Below are positions 23,650 through 36,900 of a stretch of 64,000 nucleotides of DNA, piece after piece. The stretch lies in NCBI GenBank assembly GCA_005765155.1, contig VCCP01000001.1:4588001-4652000 (forward strand), read 5' to 3'. The stretch comes from Zelopaecilomyces penicillatus (taxonomy: Eukaryota > Ascomycota > Sordariomycetes > Hypocreales > Pseudodiploosporaceae). Each line of letters opens with the position of its first letter. Position 1 is the first letter of the stretch. The notes below the pieces were generated by a model. That model made no database searches and was not told the origin of the DNA. It saw nothing but the letters and a program-made list of their open reading frames with translations. A program made the translations under genes and the position numbers.

Positions 23650-24286
23650 ACTCGGCTATGTCAACCTAGCCCAAACCCAAACCCGAAAAAAAAAAACGCT
23701 CCGGTGTTGATACATTCCTTTCCCTCTAGTGCAGCCTTTTGTTCTGATATAAATCCGTCCCAACATGATAAGACATGTAACCTGGCCAGCGGGGCCATTT
23801 CCTGGGGTTCGCCTTGGTGCATTTTCTTTTCTGCATCACTCGGAAGCCTCATCAAATCCGTAAATGCCACGCGCCTTGTCGTAAGATGGAACCCACCATG
23901 CCCGCCCCCCAAAACACCGTAAAAACAGAATAAACAAAAAAAATTAGCCCAATGTTTGATGATACAAGGTTCGCCCCTCCCTAGGGAAAATGGCGGGCTG
24001 TCCTGGTACAGAAAGCCATGCGAACCAATCGCTGAAACCCTACCAACGAGTCGCTGGCATGTCGACATGGGACCCACTTGGCCTTGTCGGAACCGAAGCC
24101 AGAGCGCGGGACAACACCGGATGGGTGTTGATGTGCCGTTGATAGGAGCCGTGCAATTGCTACCGCCCCCACTCCACGTAATTCCCAGTAAGCCCCCTTC
24201 GAGGCTACGGACAAGGTATTAACCGATGGGGCCCATACCGGGGCGGGCCTTGCTTTGCATGCGTGTATTATAGGTATGTAGGTACT

Positions 24287-25459
24287 TCAGACATTTTGTC
24301 GCTGCTTACACTTGTCGTGCAGAAGGTGTCCGTTTCGCGCTGTGGTTCTTGTAAACTCCGCTCCGCAGTTCGGGCATGTAGCCTTTGCTGCTTGGCCAGA
24401 CTTCTCCCTCTGATGTCGGAGAAGGTTGCTAAATGTCGAAAATTGGCGTCCGTTACAGCCATGCTCCCAACATCTGGGCTTGGGTCTGCTTTGAACGACT
24501 CGGACATGGCTACCCTCGGGGCCGCTGGCAGAAGGGCTGGCGCTGGCACTGGGACTGGAGCTGGCTGGGTTGTTTTGTGTCATACCACTCGGGACCGGAT
24601 ACATGATGCCACCGTCTTGTCCCATTGTTGGAAGAGACGTCGGTCGAATGCTATTTGGAGATGAGCTGTCAGCTGCATTCGTAAGATGACCCGCAGTTGA
24701 AAAATAAGTACACACCTGTAATCACTGTGTGGGGCATACGAGGTCGTGTATTCCATGGGTAAGCTGTAGCCCTGTTGACTGCGAAAAAAATCCAAGTTAG
24801 TCTCCTCGTCCTAATGGATAGTATTTGGGTGCGGTGCGCTTGTTACGTACAGAGGCTGTTGGTAATGAGAGGTGAATGCGTGCGAATGGTCATGGAGAGG
24901 CGGGCTGTATGGGGGTAGGTAAGACTGGCCAGCCATGGAAGGGCCCCCGAGCAATGAGACGGACGCTGGTGCAGTGGTGTAAACAGGAAGGCTCATGGCG
25001 CTTGTGACATCCGTCATACTCAATGTTGGTGAGCTGATATATGAGTTGCTGTTGGTGCGATGCATTCGAGCTGAAACCCGAGAGTCGCGACGGGCACGAT
25101 CACGCTGTCTCTTCAACTCCCTCTGCTCGGGGGTTAGGATCGTCCGGGGAGGGCTGCCCGTCATGGATCTTGATGACGTTGGAGAGGCAATGCCTGACTC
25201 GGAGACTGCAGGAAGCATTGAGGAGAAGTCTTGGCCGAAGTTGTGGGATGAGCTAGTCTCCATTGTTTCTATGGTGAGAGGGTTAGCGACGTTGAATCTT
25301 GGTCGTCCCAGATAATCATGAGGGGTTGCAGTACCTGTCCAGGCATAAGCAGACCTAGGACCCATACTGAAGGTTGGGTCAAATTGGATGGCGACGGCAC
25401 TATATCTCAGTCAGCTAATCGTCCGACCAGAAGAGACCACAGATCAACACCCACCTCAT
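24287..25459 (-). CDS. Atypical C2H2-type zinc-finger transcription factor (331 aa, four exons)
   Basis: Join of 25459-25455, 25399-24851, 24778-24716 and 24665-24287, closing in frame. The first exon carries only ATGAG, and splicing gives an MSAVAIQFDPTFSMGPR start. Residues ~60-100 hold a Ser-rich stretch and a basic segment (TPEQRELKRQRDRARRDSR) that could contact DNA or act in nuclear import. The zinc-finger part is at 271-325. Finger one has C271, C276 and H290 but no second His at the usual spacing. Finger two has C303, C306, H319, H322 and C325. Nuclear DNA binding is the likely role. I recall similar unnamed C2H2 proteins across Hypocreales but cannot assign an orthologue. At the last acceptor an upstream AG (24674) would bring an immediate stop, so the AG at 24666 must be used. 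Confidence 0.85.
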
Positions 25460-26097
25460 GCTGTCTTATATCCAAGTGTGGCGAGTCTGTTTCGAGGACA
25501 GCTTTTGAGGAAAATTTGCTCTCGAACTCTGACGAGGTAGCCAAGTCGAGATGAATGGCTTGGCTTCAGGGGGGGGGTAGCGTTTTGATTACTCGAGCTC
25601 GAAGAGATATGGTTCAGAAGCGGGTGAAAGCACACAAATAGTAAATGAGTGCAACGACGGTGTATGGCGTATATATCGACTCGATGGGAAGGCGTGCTAG
25701 AGACGTGGGTCTGTTGATCATAAAAGGCTTCTTGGAATGCTCGTGTGAGATCTGAAGTCAAGAACACGGAAAGTCTTGTAAGAAGGTATGGTGTTTTTGG
25801 TGGTGGTGTAGGCCGTTGAGAATAGTCCAAGGCTTCAAGATGTAAAAGGTCCGGAGGACGTCGACTTATATGAATGAATGTGGCGGCATGGTGGCAGCAA
25901 GCAGTGGAGTTTGCGTTTGGTCCCTGATGGCCCCGGTGCATGACGACGGGGACAACAGTTCTGGCATTCGGGACAGATGAGATACACCCTCATGGCCGAA
26001 CAAGCTAGCGAGGATGGAGGCGTGTGCTAGGATAGGACATCACCAGAGCTGCGCAAGGCACAAAGTTGCGTACCTTGACCAGTACCTGCCTGTACCT

Positions 26098-26114
26098 TAC
26101 ACACACACACACAC
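26098..26114. repeat. CA dinucleotide repeat
   Basis: About eight CA units in the spacer upstream of the C2H2 factor gene. Confidence 0.8.
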
Positions 26115-26275
26115 CACAAGGCTAATTGTATGGAGACAGCACTGGCATCTCGACAAGCAGGGGGGAGGCGTGGAAAGCATTGTTCTATCCAGCATCCAAC
26201 TTCCCGACATTCTCAAAGGTTTGGAGCCCTGCGTAATAGGCTGAGCCAGGCTTGGTCTGTGGTGTGTGCGTATGG

Positions 26276-26312
26276 TATGTATGTATGTATGTATGTATGT
26301 AAGTAAGTATGT
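26276..26312. repeat. TATG/TAAG tetranucleotide repeat
   Basis: About six TATG-type units followed by two TAAG variants and a further TATG. Confidence 0.85.
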
Positions 26313-29300
26313 ACATATTGATTCAAACGGGGTGCAGCCGGGGGTGATTGGTTAAGCGCATACATATAGTACAGCCATACTCGCAGCCCCCCGATGCTCT
26401 CTCCATCCCAGTTGCCGGGCGAGGAAGTTGTGGGAGGGGCGTGGAAAATGCAGGAAGAGAAGAAAGAGAGGGCAGTTGGAAGTTGGTAGCTGGTAGGCTG
26501 TTGGCACGAGCGTCAGCGTCAGCGTGAGTGTGAGCCTGTGGGCGTGTGGACAAGAAGCGTGGGCATGGGCGTGAGTGTGTGAAAGCGGGTCTGGAGAGAA
26601 AGCGTGGGGTGATGAGGGTTGACTAATGTCGACACACACTGGTTTCGACCTCTCCGCATGCCTCTTCGTAACCTGTACCGACTCCAGCTGCACAAGTCTT
26701 GGTTCTGCCACCACACCATTACACCATGGCCCTCCTCCTCATCGACACATTTACAAGCGCCCTCAGCATCCAGCACACCATGCCCTGCCCTGCCATCATG
26801 GCGGCCCTGTCAAGCTTGCCATGCCCATGCCTTGCCACGCCCTGCCCCGTCCAGCTATACCAAAACTTGCCTAGACAGTATGTTGTGAGTAGTATGGTAC
26901 CTGCTGGCTATGACGAATGGTCGTCGAGGCCGCTAAAGCATTAGTGTGAGTGTGAAAGTGAGTGTATATGAGTATGAGTGAGTGAGTGTTTAGCCATTTG
27001 CCTGCCCGGCCGTGTATCATCTGCACCTTGGGTATGATGGCGCTGGTCGGTTCTTTGCCTGCCAGGTGGCTTGTCCAGCCGTGTGTAATGATACAGGCAC
27101 AGCATATTAGCATGTACGTACATACGAACAAATACTAGTGCCTACTATGAACTGAACCATACCCTCCCTGCTCCAGGTACCCGCTGTCCGGCAAGCTCGC
27201 GATCGAACCGAGCCCTGGCGACGAGATGAACGCAGCTCGGTGCGACGCACAGCCAAGCAACAATAGCATTTCCGGTGTCCCGGGTCAAAACTGTTACTCA
27301 AGCAGAATTAGAGGCACATAATAGTCGAGATCTTGTAATCAGTTCATACATACGTGTACATCCAGTCGTTGCGAAATGCAGAAGCGCCCTCTTGGGGCAA
27401 GCTGGTCGATGACTTGTCAACGGGTGGCTCTCTCCTCAAGCCCAAACAGGTGTGTGGCATGGCGGGGGAAAGGGGGAAGGGATCGATAAGCTCCAGGCTG
27501 CAACATTTCTCCCTCTGGCTGGCCCCATCGAAACACGCGATGGTGGGCGCGACAGGTGGTTGCAGTGGTGCAAGGTGAAAATGGTGCAAGCCGAAAAGGC
27601 ACGGGGGTGGGAAGATGATGGGGGCGGCGCGGCCAGATTGTGATGCCGTGCCTGTGTCGTATCACTACCAGTAGACATACCGACACAGAGCCATGCGGCA
27701 CCAACGTCTGTAATTTGCAGTCCATTGCCACATCTGAGGCAGAACTCTAGCTTGATATGTCTATACAGCTGTAGTTGCATGCTCTTGTCAACAACTCACA
27801 CGAGCTTTGGTTGTATGAACCTATATGTAGACTTCAGTAGGTCGCACTCGTAACAGAGATTCTCCCACCAAGTGTCGTGGTGGATCAACGAGCGGTTGGT
27901 GATCCATTTAGTGGTCCCGCCAGGACGATATCTTTCCAGTTCAGCATGGCGGCGATACAAGAAGCAAGCAACCTGCACCTCGGTGCTGATATCGTAATTA
28001 GCCAACCATCAATACCGGCCTGCAGCAAACCTGCCTCGAAAACAGGTGCTGCTAAACAAGGATTGCCAGAGCTGCGACCAGTGCTTGACATGCAAGAACA
28101 TCTCCAGGGGCCTCTACACATCTACATGCTACATGCATACATATGTACAGGGACTGTTGGGGTCCCTCTGGCGGGTGCGTATTTCAATAGTAGGGTTTGG
28201 AATACCACGTATATTTGGACCTACCCGTGTGTGGAATCACCTCCACTCCACACTTGCGTCTGCATCGTGGAGGGTGAGACGAGCCCGCGACGACAGCCGG
28301 AGCCGGATAGGTATCTACACGCTGACGTGCAAGGTTTGGCTAGCCGGGACCACCGGCGAGGCTAACTATGCCATCTTGCGATTGGATGCTGGTGCTCCTC
28401 ATATTTGTACACATGCTGACGATCAATCATCACAGCCCGAGAACAACACAAACCATCTACCGCAAGCGATGGTAGATTGGCTGCAAAGACAAGCGCAGCC
28501 TTACGGGACCCATTACTACGAAGGTGTACCGACAGCACAACGCCCTGTGCTGCGATCCCAGACAGGACCCTTGCGGCAGGAATACCTTGCAGTAATTAAT
28601 GTGCTCCTCTTATCAAGCATCAAAGTTTCAGTTCCGTCCTACAACTAGGACAACTGGTCAGGTGTTTGACGGCTATGCTAGCCAGTGCGTCCGTTTATGG
28701 TTAGCATCTCGCCTCGCTCTCGCCTCGCCTTCGCTCTCGCCTGGTAGGGCCAGGCGGAGAACAAAAAGGTTAGTAGTAGGTAAATTAGTACTTGATTACC
28801 ACCCTACTACCCTGCCTTGGCATTGTTTACCACATATAGTACTGGTAAGTACCAGGTAGGTGATTTGTCTTAGTTTTTTTTCGCTGTATTGTTCGTGCTT
28901 CGAATTGACGTTCGCGATGCCGAATCAAGGTGATCCCCCTTTCATCGTGTGGCACGTGCCAGGTAGTGTGTGTGGACACAGGTTCTTGGGAGCTGTTCCA
29001 GAACATCTTCATAATTACCTTTAGGACCTACCTGTATGGGCGCTTGGGGTTTCATGGACACAAATCTCATAGGAATGATCTGTGTACGTACAACTATTCA
29101 ACGAGTGCATTGACGCAAGAGAACCCAGGCATTGACTGCCTGCCGTGGGGGTCATTCCAGGTTGAGAAATCCAACTAATACAGCTAGTCGGTCCCCGCCG
29201 TCGATTGTTTTGGCCGAATTAGTTTCCTTGGTGCTGGTTGGAAAACTTCTAGTACAGTCGAGACTTGAGAGTTAGCCAATACATGTCTTGGGACGTCCCC

Positions 29301-31591
29301 ACCACCGAACGAAACTGGGAGTAATTAGCGGATATGCCCAGCAAGCTAATAGCACCTGTGAAGTTTTCGGTGCCACTTAGCTCACACCGTGAGCGAGGGC
29401 AATCGGACTGCTCTACCAGCTCTGTACAAGTCGTCTGTGCCTAGTGTTGCATGGCACCTTGCCTTGCGCCGTGTGATGTAATCAGATGCTGTCCCAGAAT
29501 CGAAGGCTTCTGCCCCCTCCCGGCCGCGCCGTCCTGCAACCCTCTTCTCAACAGCGGCAATGGCCATCTCCTGCCGGCTTGTCGTCCCGTGTAAACGCAG
29601 GCTTAATTCTGCCTCATTGGCTGCAACGGGTACGGTACCGAGTTACTGTACAGCAACGCAGTAAGCTGGTCTGGCCCCGTGCTGTTGCTGCCCTGCATTA
29701 TTCATCTCGCCAGGAGAGTAACCTAAAATCTCATGAATTCGTAGTTCCGCAACTCCGCCTGTGTAGTACTTTGAATAGGTAGGTAAAGCACGTGGTTCCC
29801 TAAATCACACCGCTCCGACTGGCTATGTATGGGCTGAGGATCATCATACCCGTTTCCTTTTTTCTTCCTGGCCGAGATGGATGTTGCAGTCGTCTATATT
29901 TACCAATAAATCAGATGCAAACAACTATCCACGGCAGCCCTCTTACATACGTGGCAGGGGCTCAGGCGCCCGTGTGTGTTCACAGCCACGGCGTGTGTTA
30001 TGTTCAAGATGGCGCCTATTCAACCCAATGGAGGCCATCGCCCCATACCTGTACCTGTCGTTATCACCTGCAACTTTCTCATTGAGTGGGCCAGTGGCGT
30101 CTGGCAGTTCTGTTTAAGGAGGGCGACAAAAGTTCATTTGGGTGTGGAGAGCGAAAAAGTCGTAAGGCTGTGCGAGGGGATGGAGGCTTGGCTTTCGCTG
30201 GGTAAATTAGGCCCCCAAATCGATGCACATCGCCACATGCAAAGCGCTAGCCAGCCGGATGTCGCTGAAATCACCGTTCAACTCAGACAAGAATCCATCA
30301 GCGCTCTGGGTAATCTGTGCAACAGCTGACAGGGTTCTCCGTGTCCAACAGTCAACAATATTCAATAACAGTACTGTATGCAGTAAGGTAGGTAGTAGCT
30401 GCCAGTCATGGGGTTCCTATTGATCCAACGATACAACGTACCTACCTTACACTAAGTAAAAGCAAGGCAGCATAGCATGTACTGTACCTGCCTTCACACC
30501 TAAGGTCCTGGCAAGCCCCGGACAGCCCTGGTGGGAAGCGTGCCAGGTTCAACTTCCCCAAACCTGGGCCAAGGAGTACCCATCAAGCAAGACACTCTTA
30601 CCCACTACGTGCTAGGTGGTTGATAGTACCTGCCTGCACTGTGTGCTAATGCATGCACACACCTGCTGCATTGCCCTCGAACTTACCAGTCCTGTACCGC
30701 GAGAGTATAGTTGTACACAGTCATAAATGTTAATTCTCCAACTGGAATGCCCTACTTGTTGTTACATCGTGCCCCAGAACTGCACCATGACACCAGTAGG
30801 AGAGGGGGATGTGCCACCTGGGCTTAAACCAACGGCGTAACCCTTTATTTGGTTGATCGTAAAGGTACAGACACGCAAGTGGACTAGAACTGCCTCCAAG
30901 TCTGATACTGGGATCAAACGTTGGCCTACAGACTACGCAGTACAAGGAAATGTATAGTCTTTGGTAACAAACTGCCGACCAGCCCCCAAAGTCGCCGGTC
31001 AAAGCCATCCGAAAACAGACACGGCAATTCGGCTGTTGGGGGCATGGCATCGACGTCAACGAGCCTCTAATATTACCTGTTGCGTTCTAGAAACAAGACA
31101 AACATGCATCCAGTATTAGTGTGAACCCTTAATGTCTCAGGCTTTTATCTCTTGACCATCCACCCATCAAGGAGGATGGTGATATCGCGCAAACTTTTGA
31201 AATATCTCATTTGGATGCCTCGGGGGCATTGTTAGACGATGGAACGCCCAAGTGCAGATCTTTAAAATCTCGTCACAGCGCTCATCCATCCACCGTGCGC
31301 ACTGCCAGGTGATATTAGTGAGGATAAATATTCCTTCCAGGCTGACGGGAGGCCGTTTAGCGTAGCCCTATAAACGGAACCAAGGGCCTGTGAACGAAGC
31401 TCAACACAGTACCTGTAAACCTATCTTCTTATCTCTACAAAGTAGGTAATTGTTCAAGGTATAATAATAGGAGTGACAGCCTCTCCTGCCGATGCCGCTC
31501 CTTTTTTGCCAAGCCACCAAACTGATGCAATTGTTGAGCCTATCAAGGTTACGCAGAGGATACTGTTGTGAGAGAAAAATTTCCTTCTACC

Positions 31592-31626
31592 TCAAGGTAA
31601 GGCACCTCAAGGTAAGGCACCTCAAT
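31592..31626. repeat. 15-bp tandem repeat
   Basis: The unit ACCTCAAGGTAAGGC is repeated just over twice. Each unit contains an AAGGTAAGG core related to the GGTAGGT motifs scattered through the region. Confidence 0.75.
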
Positions 31627-32572
31627 ACTAGATTATAGCCGTAAATTTCAGGTCACCTTTACACCAACCACCCTTGTGCAAGCTTCCCAATTAATTTCTG
31701 TGCACATGCATATCACAATGTTTGCCCAATTTCGGTTAGGCTTGAGAGCCTTAGCATGTGCGTGGTCTGCCCCCCGTATTCCTAACAGTTATTGCAGCAT
31801 ACAATAAACACAGTTGGTTGCCCGAGTTTTGCCGACACGAGCGTCAGTGCTCAAGTCCCTGTCGATGCCGACGGCATCGTATTCCTGCCAATCCCAGGCA
31901 AGTGCAACAACTTCAAGAGCCAAAATTCTCGGCTTAACATTGTGTCTCGAGCCCGAAGCCTCGACGCTACCGCAGATTTGTTTCCGGCTGGCGCTATTAA
32001 TGTGGCGCCCCTGTCTGTCTGTGCTGCAGAACATCAATCAGTATTCAATGTATCGACGTTGGGTATGATATCTGACCGTGGGTTCAGAACCATAATGCGA
32101 GGTGCGACACGGGGAGCTTCGGCACCGAGGTGTTGGCAACATATCTAACAATCATTTGAGATCAGACACACGTCTGATCAGCCCACACCAAGCGGACGTG
32201 GATGGCCCTACACATAGCGACACGGCAGGTGTACGCAACGCAGAGCGCAGAGACCATTGGCACGTGGGTTATCTTACTCTCTCATGCCGGCAAACTGGCG
32301 ACAGGTACGGAGCAACTAATAACTGATGGATTCTTCGTCTTGCATGCCACATCAATGGACGATTTTTTTTTCTTTTTAGCTGAAAGCGGCAGGGTGAGTT
32401 GCGTCTGGGGAGATATGGCTGGGTACTAGTACCACCTAGTCCCAATACAAGCGCAATCTGTACCATGTTTCGGAATGATCGCAAAGCAAGACACGCGTTA
32501 CAATTTCTCGCCTTCCAGAATAATTAGCGGTGCAAGGGAGTGGCACAGCGTATTCTTTTACCAATCATCAAC

Positions 32573-32610
32573 TTGGTGTCAAGACAAGGTGTCAAGACAA
32601 GGTGTCAAAA
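32573..32610. repeat. 12-bp tandem repeat
   Basis: The unit GGTGTCAAGACA is repeated three times, the last copy with one change near its end. Confidence 0.8.
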
Positions 32611-33867
32611 CATTCGCACAGGTACGGGAGGCTCAGAGCAGCAACGAAAGGGTTGGTTGCCCATCTCCACTCAGCCGGGCACGAGCGAACATGGGTGGGC
32701 AGTGAGCGGGACTAGTTAGCTAGTTACCGTCTGGCTTGGTTGATCGCCGTCCAGGAGGGGGGTGAGACTGCCTTGAGCGACAGTCGCTCAGCCACGCCAC
32801 AGGCCATGGTGCGTGCTACATGCAACATCGTCTCGTGGACAAGAACCCAGGCAGGCATTAACAAGATTCACCTCTACATTGAGTTTGCCCGGCTATCGCT
32901 GTTCCGCCGGGGTAATTACCAATCAGCATGGCGTGGCAACCACTGAGCATAATGAACGGCACATGGCAACATGACATGGGTCGTCGGACTGTTTTTCTTG
33001 TCCATGCGTGGCCCCTATCGGTTTCGGACTCTGCCCAACAATTTGGCTGGCATCTGCTGCGCATTGACAAGGCGCCTTAATCGCTAGGAGACTGCGACTT
33101 GAACGCCTGTAGCATTTCTTGTAAGGCAGTCCAGTTCGTGACAAGATCTCTCGAGATTCTGTGCAGAGACGCTCCTGAGGAGCGCCTAGCAGCTTTAGCT
33201 GCATGACCCCAGACTTATATTACAAGCTGTTTGTGAAACAAAGTCTTAGGCTTCATCTTGAATGTGTCGAAAGGGTATCATCAGTGTCTGCTTTCATGGC
33301 CTCTGAAAAGGCTGATCGATCGATTTGGACCAGCGCTTTCTTGACAAAGGCCAATATATTTTCAGTACGCTTTGGAGCCACTGCCTAGAATGGATGACAC
33401 CCGTTGTTGCAATAGTGGCACAGTTGATTTGCACGGTAGTCGCAGCCCTACGGCTCACGGACTATTCCCCCAGCAATCTGGTTCACGCCACGATATCGCC
33501 CTATCCGCCATTTGTTTGCCGGGATTGCCCAGTGTCAAAATCACCCGGTAATAATTACTGACAGGAAATGAGGCGAACGGGGCACGGGTGCTGTAATTTT
33601 GCTACGAGCACCACCGTGTCCACCTGTATTTACAGGTAATGCTGCGTTCACGGCCAAATTAGACCTAATCACCAAAGGGCGTGGGTGCCCCAACCCGAAA
33701 CGGGCTTATTGCATTTTTTAGAACGCTAATAGCAAAGTATTTTATCTCCTCTAACTCCGCAAACTGGGCTGGCGCAGACCACACGAACCATTCGAACGGG
33801 GGAGGCACAGACGGGGAACGGGGAGCAGGGGTGTGTGTTTTGTTGTTGTCATAACTGTGGTGATGCG

Positions 33868-33952
33868 AGTTCCAGGACTCGTGCTGGAACCAACCTGATT
33901 GTTTGGGGTCAAGTTGCCGGCGTCTCGGACTGAGCTACCCCCGACGCCCCGA
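33868..33952 (-). other. tRNA-like or SINE-like relic (pol III A-box-like sequence)
   Basis: Read on the minus strand, GGGGGTAGCTCAGTCCGAGACGCC holds a good match to an internal pol III A box (TAGCTCAGT...GAGA). The copy lies inside an inverted repeat, GGCGTC/GACGCC. About 40 bp on there is a perfect 7-bp stem, GTTCCAG/CTGGAAC, with an 8-base loop CACGAGTC that partly matches a B box. No complete cloverleaf can be drawn because the anticodon stem does not pair. A degenerate tRNA or the head of a tRNA-derived SINE is the best reading, and this is an inference. Confidence 0.35.
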
Positions 33953-36900
33953 CAAGCTCAAATTCGGAAATAAAACGGGAGACTTTGACTTGACAAACCG
34001 ATCCAACCTCGCCCCAGCGAAATAGCAAGCGGCACAGTTAGACGCGAAAAAGCGCCACTAGAAAGGTATCCTTATTTCTTTCTGACTAATGGGCTATATA
34101 CATAGTTTTCACAATCAGGCACAAAACATGAAGGGAGAAGGGAACCCTGGTGCCCGCACCAGAAAGCGTGGGGATCGATCGGGGCTTGACCGAAGGCTCA
34201 AGCCACACACGAGTCTACTCCAATAAGATTAGAGGTAATTATGGTCCCCAACGTTGTCCATCTACCCGCTGCAGGTGTCAAGGGGACGGCTCCCAGAGGA
34301 TGATGATGGTGATGGGTAATTCAGTTGGACTTGATAACAACTATAACTTCGATGACAATAACGAATAGACTTCCTGCATAGGAATATACGTACGCACGCC
34401 TGCATGCGTCTCACAAATCAGCAAGGCAGATTAATAGACGCCCGGGACGCCGAGAGCGGGTATACGGCTTGGGGCGATAAATCCGCAAGTACCTAGGCGC
34501 TGTAGTTTACAGCCTTCAAATGAAACATCATGCCACTCACTATGACTGCGGAAGAAGAGAGAAGGGCGGGAGGGGTGGCAAAATGGAAGACCTCGTTCAC
34601 CTTGAGAAAAGAGAAAGCCTCTGCCATGCATGGGAGATGCATCAACAATCAGAAAGGTGTGAGAAGCCGTGAAAGGCAAGCAAGCATATATTGTACAGAG
34701 GTGTCCCCTCCCACCGGCGGTCGGACAGCCGGTCAGTCGGTCCCGAGCCCAAAACGACGTCACATTGCTTGAGTGTAGCAGCGCGTCTGCAACTGTCTTA
34801 ACAAATAAAGTCTATTGTTTGACGGCTCTTTTTCTCCCGCCAGTATTTATTGCGCTTGGAGTACCTTAGCAGTAGTATTGACTTACATAGGTACCTACCT
34901 ACCTTGGTCAGTACCTCTTAAAAGTCGCCGTTATCCTGGTACCTTACCTACCTTGAGTATATGGCTCCATTTGTTCCATAAGGCAGTTAGGATGCCTCCG
35001 CTTGATTTACGAGATGCCAGAAAAGCGCCATGTCTGTCCCAATTGGGTTTTGCCACCGAATGTCATTTTGTTAGATTAACCATCCACGAGGAACTTTGTT
35101 GGATGGCTGACGTTGGAACGACAATTCTGCTTCTTCCGGGCTGTGTCTGATCTGCAAAAATGAGGCCAAAGAACAAGAGTAAACCTAGGCCGCGTCAATG
35201 GGCCGTTGGCAAGGAGCAGTGGTCAGCAACGGTACTGTATGCCCTTATACTAGCTTCCATGGCTGGGCTCTTTGACAAACATTCAGCGCTTTCCTGGCTC
35301 GACTCTTATTGCAAGGCTATAGCAAAATGAGAGACTGTAAGGGTAAATGAAAGAAGGGGTACACAAAAGACGGCATTTCCTCTGTGACACCGCCTAGCAT
35401 AGCCATGCAGATAGATGAATTCTGGGTCTAGGACCTTTTGGTAGCGAATGCGAGCATGTTTCTACGCCGGGTATCTTCTGTTCCGCAGCTGGTCTGCAGG
35501 GACGGAGGCCGCCTGTCGACCTACCTAGTCATATGCGCAATTACCTACTACTCACATACCTACCCACCTATTGGCTAGGCAAGTAGGTGCCTTAGTTGGT
35601 ATTAAATTACCATGTGCCTTGACTGTAGAGGTCTCAATGTGGTGGATGTGTCAACAACTTGACGAAAACAGTCCTCATAGTTGTGCTTGAGGGTGTTGTT
35701 GTTGCTGAATAAAACCATGTTGTGTTCGTCCTGCTCTGCGTGGAAATTGGCAGTGCGACAACCGGTCATCGGTGCGGCATTTGGGTGGCTTGGCAAGTAG
35801 CATTGTGGATGCTTTGTGCTTCTTCTCGGCATTGATTCACTCAACCGAACGTCTTGCCGGGCAGTTCATGGCGGAAGTGAGAGATGAAACAGGTCAGAAA
35901 CCTTTCACTGCGAGGCTGTTCGGGGCAAATCTCAGCGCCCGGGCCCGGCTCAATGAGAAGTGTCGAGGAAGTCGGAGCATAATCTCAGCACCGGACCCGG
36001 TCAGATGAGAAGTGCCAGATTGTAGGGCGTCCGCATTCGCCGGCAGAGAGGCCTGGGGATTGAGTCGAGAACAAAACTCTGTGGGTGGACATGCATGAAC
36101 CCCAACATTCCATGTCTTGGACGGCAATTGGGTTGCCATGCTAGTCCACTGTGCGGCCATCGGTCAATGATTCGTAGAGGGCGACAGGAGGCGCCAGAAG
36201 AAGCCAAATTGGTATAGAAGGAACAAGAGAAGACAGGTTCAGTGTCTCACTCCGAGCAAGAGGCCAGACCCAACACGGCTGTGGTGCAGTGCGGCACATG
36301 AGGTTTTCAGACATGATACGTCTTGCGAGGTAATACAGAGTAGTAATCCCGGTAGCTCCAGTCGCCAGGTTGGTTGCCAGGTGTGCCAAGCAACCAAGAT
36401 AAGTTGAACGACTAGACTTCATACAAAGCAGTTGCATACGTGCATAGAAATATGCACACGCCTCAGCACATGTATCCTCGCTATATGCATGCTAGTTGCG
36501 AATGGTAGCAAAGCGGGTATTACAAATGAAGTCCTTGGCCCGGCTATTCAATTAACCGATGGGATCAACTACTAGTACCTTAGTACGGATACTTACCGTC
36601 AAGTTGCACCCCAATCACCCTCCCCTTCCCCTCCCCCTCCCCTTTCATGTCAACGCCAGTGTTAGCTCGGCTAGGCCCGTCTGGCTCGGACTGTTCATTC
36701 GGTGAATTTCTATCGAAACGGGCTTGAAGCCTCCACCATTTTCTGTGTCCTTTCGCTGCTGCCTGCTGAAGCGCATACGCCAACCGGCCAGCTCCCCACG
36801 CGGGAAGTGCCGCCACGGGTTGCTTGTGAATGAAGAGTCAAGCAAGGTGGGGGGACGACGATGCTGCTTTGGTAGCGTGCGTTTGGGGAGTCTGGGAAGC

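Larger units (their letters stand above)
18555..24286. other. 5.7-kb spacer with homopolymer tracts and an orphan CT-rich block
   Basis: This spacer separates the APC2 start from the 3' end of the C2H2 factor. It contains a GA run (about 19961-19985), a CT-rich plus-strand block (about 21690-22160), a T run near 22240, then G21, C22, A-rich and G17 tracts between 22.88 and 23.65 kb. The 281-codon open frame across 21232-22077 is compositionally a CT-rich leader and has no protein features. No gene is supported. Confidence 0.55.

Noticed and set aside
28046..28648. 200-codon plus-strand frame in the gene-poor region
   Set aside because: No domain or signal is visible, the composition is random-like, and overlapping frames of similar size exist on the same and opposite strands.
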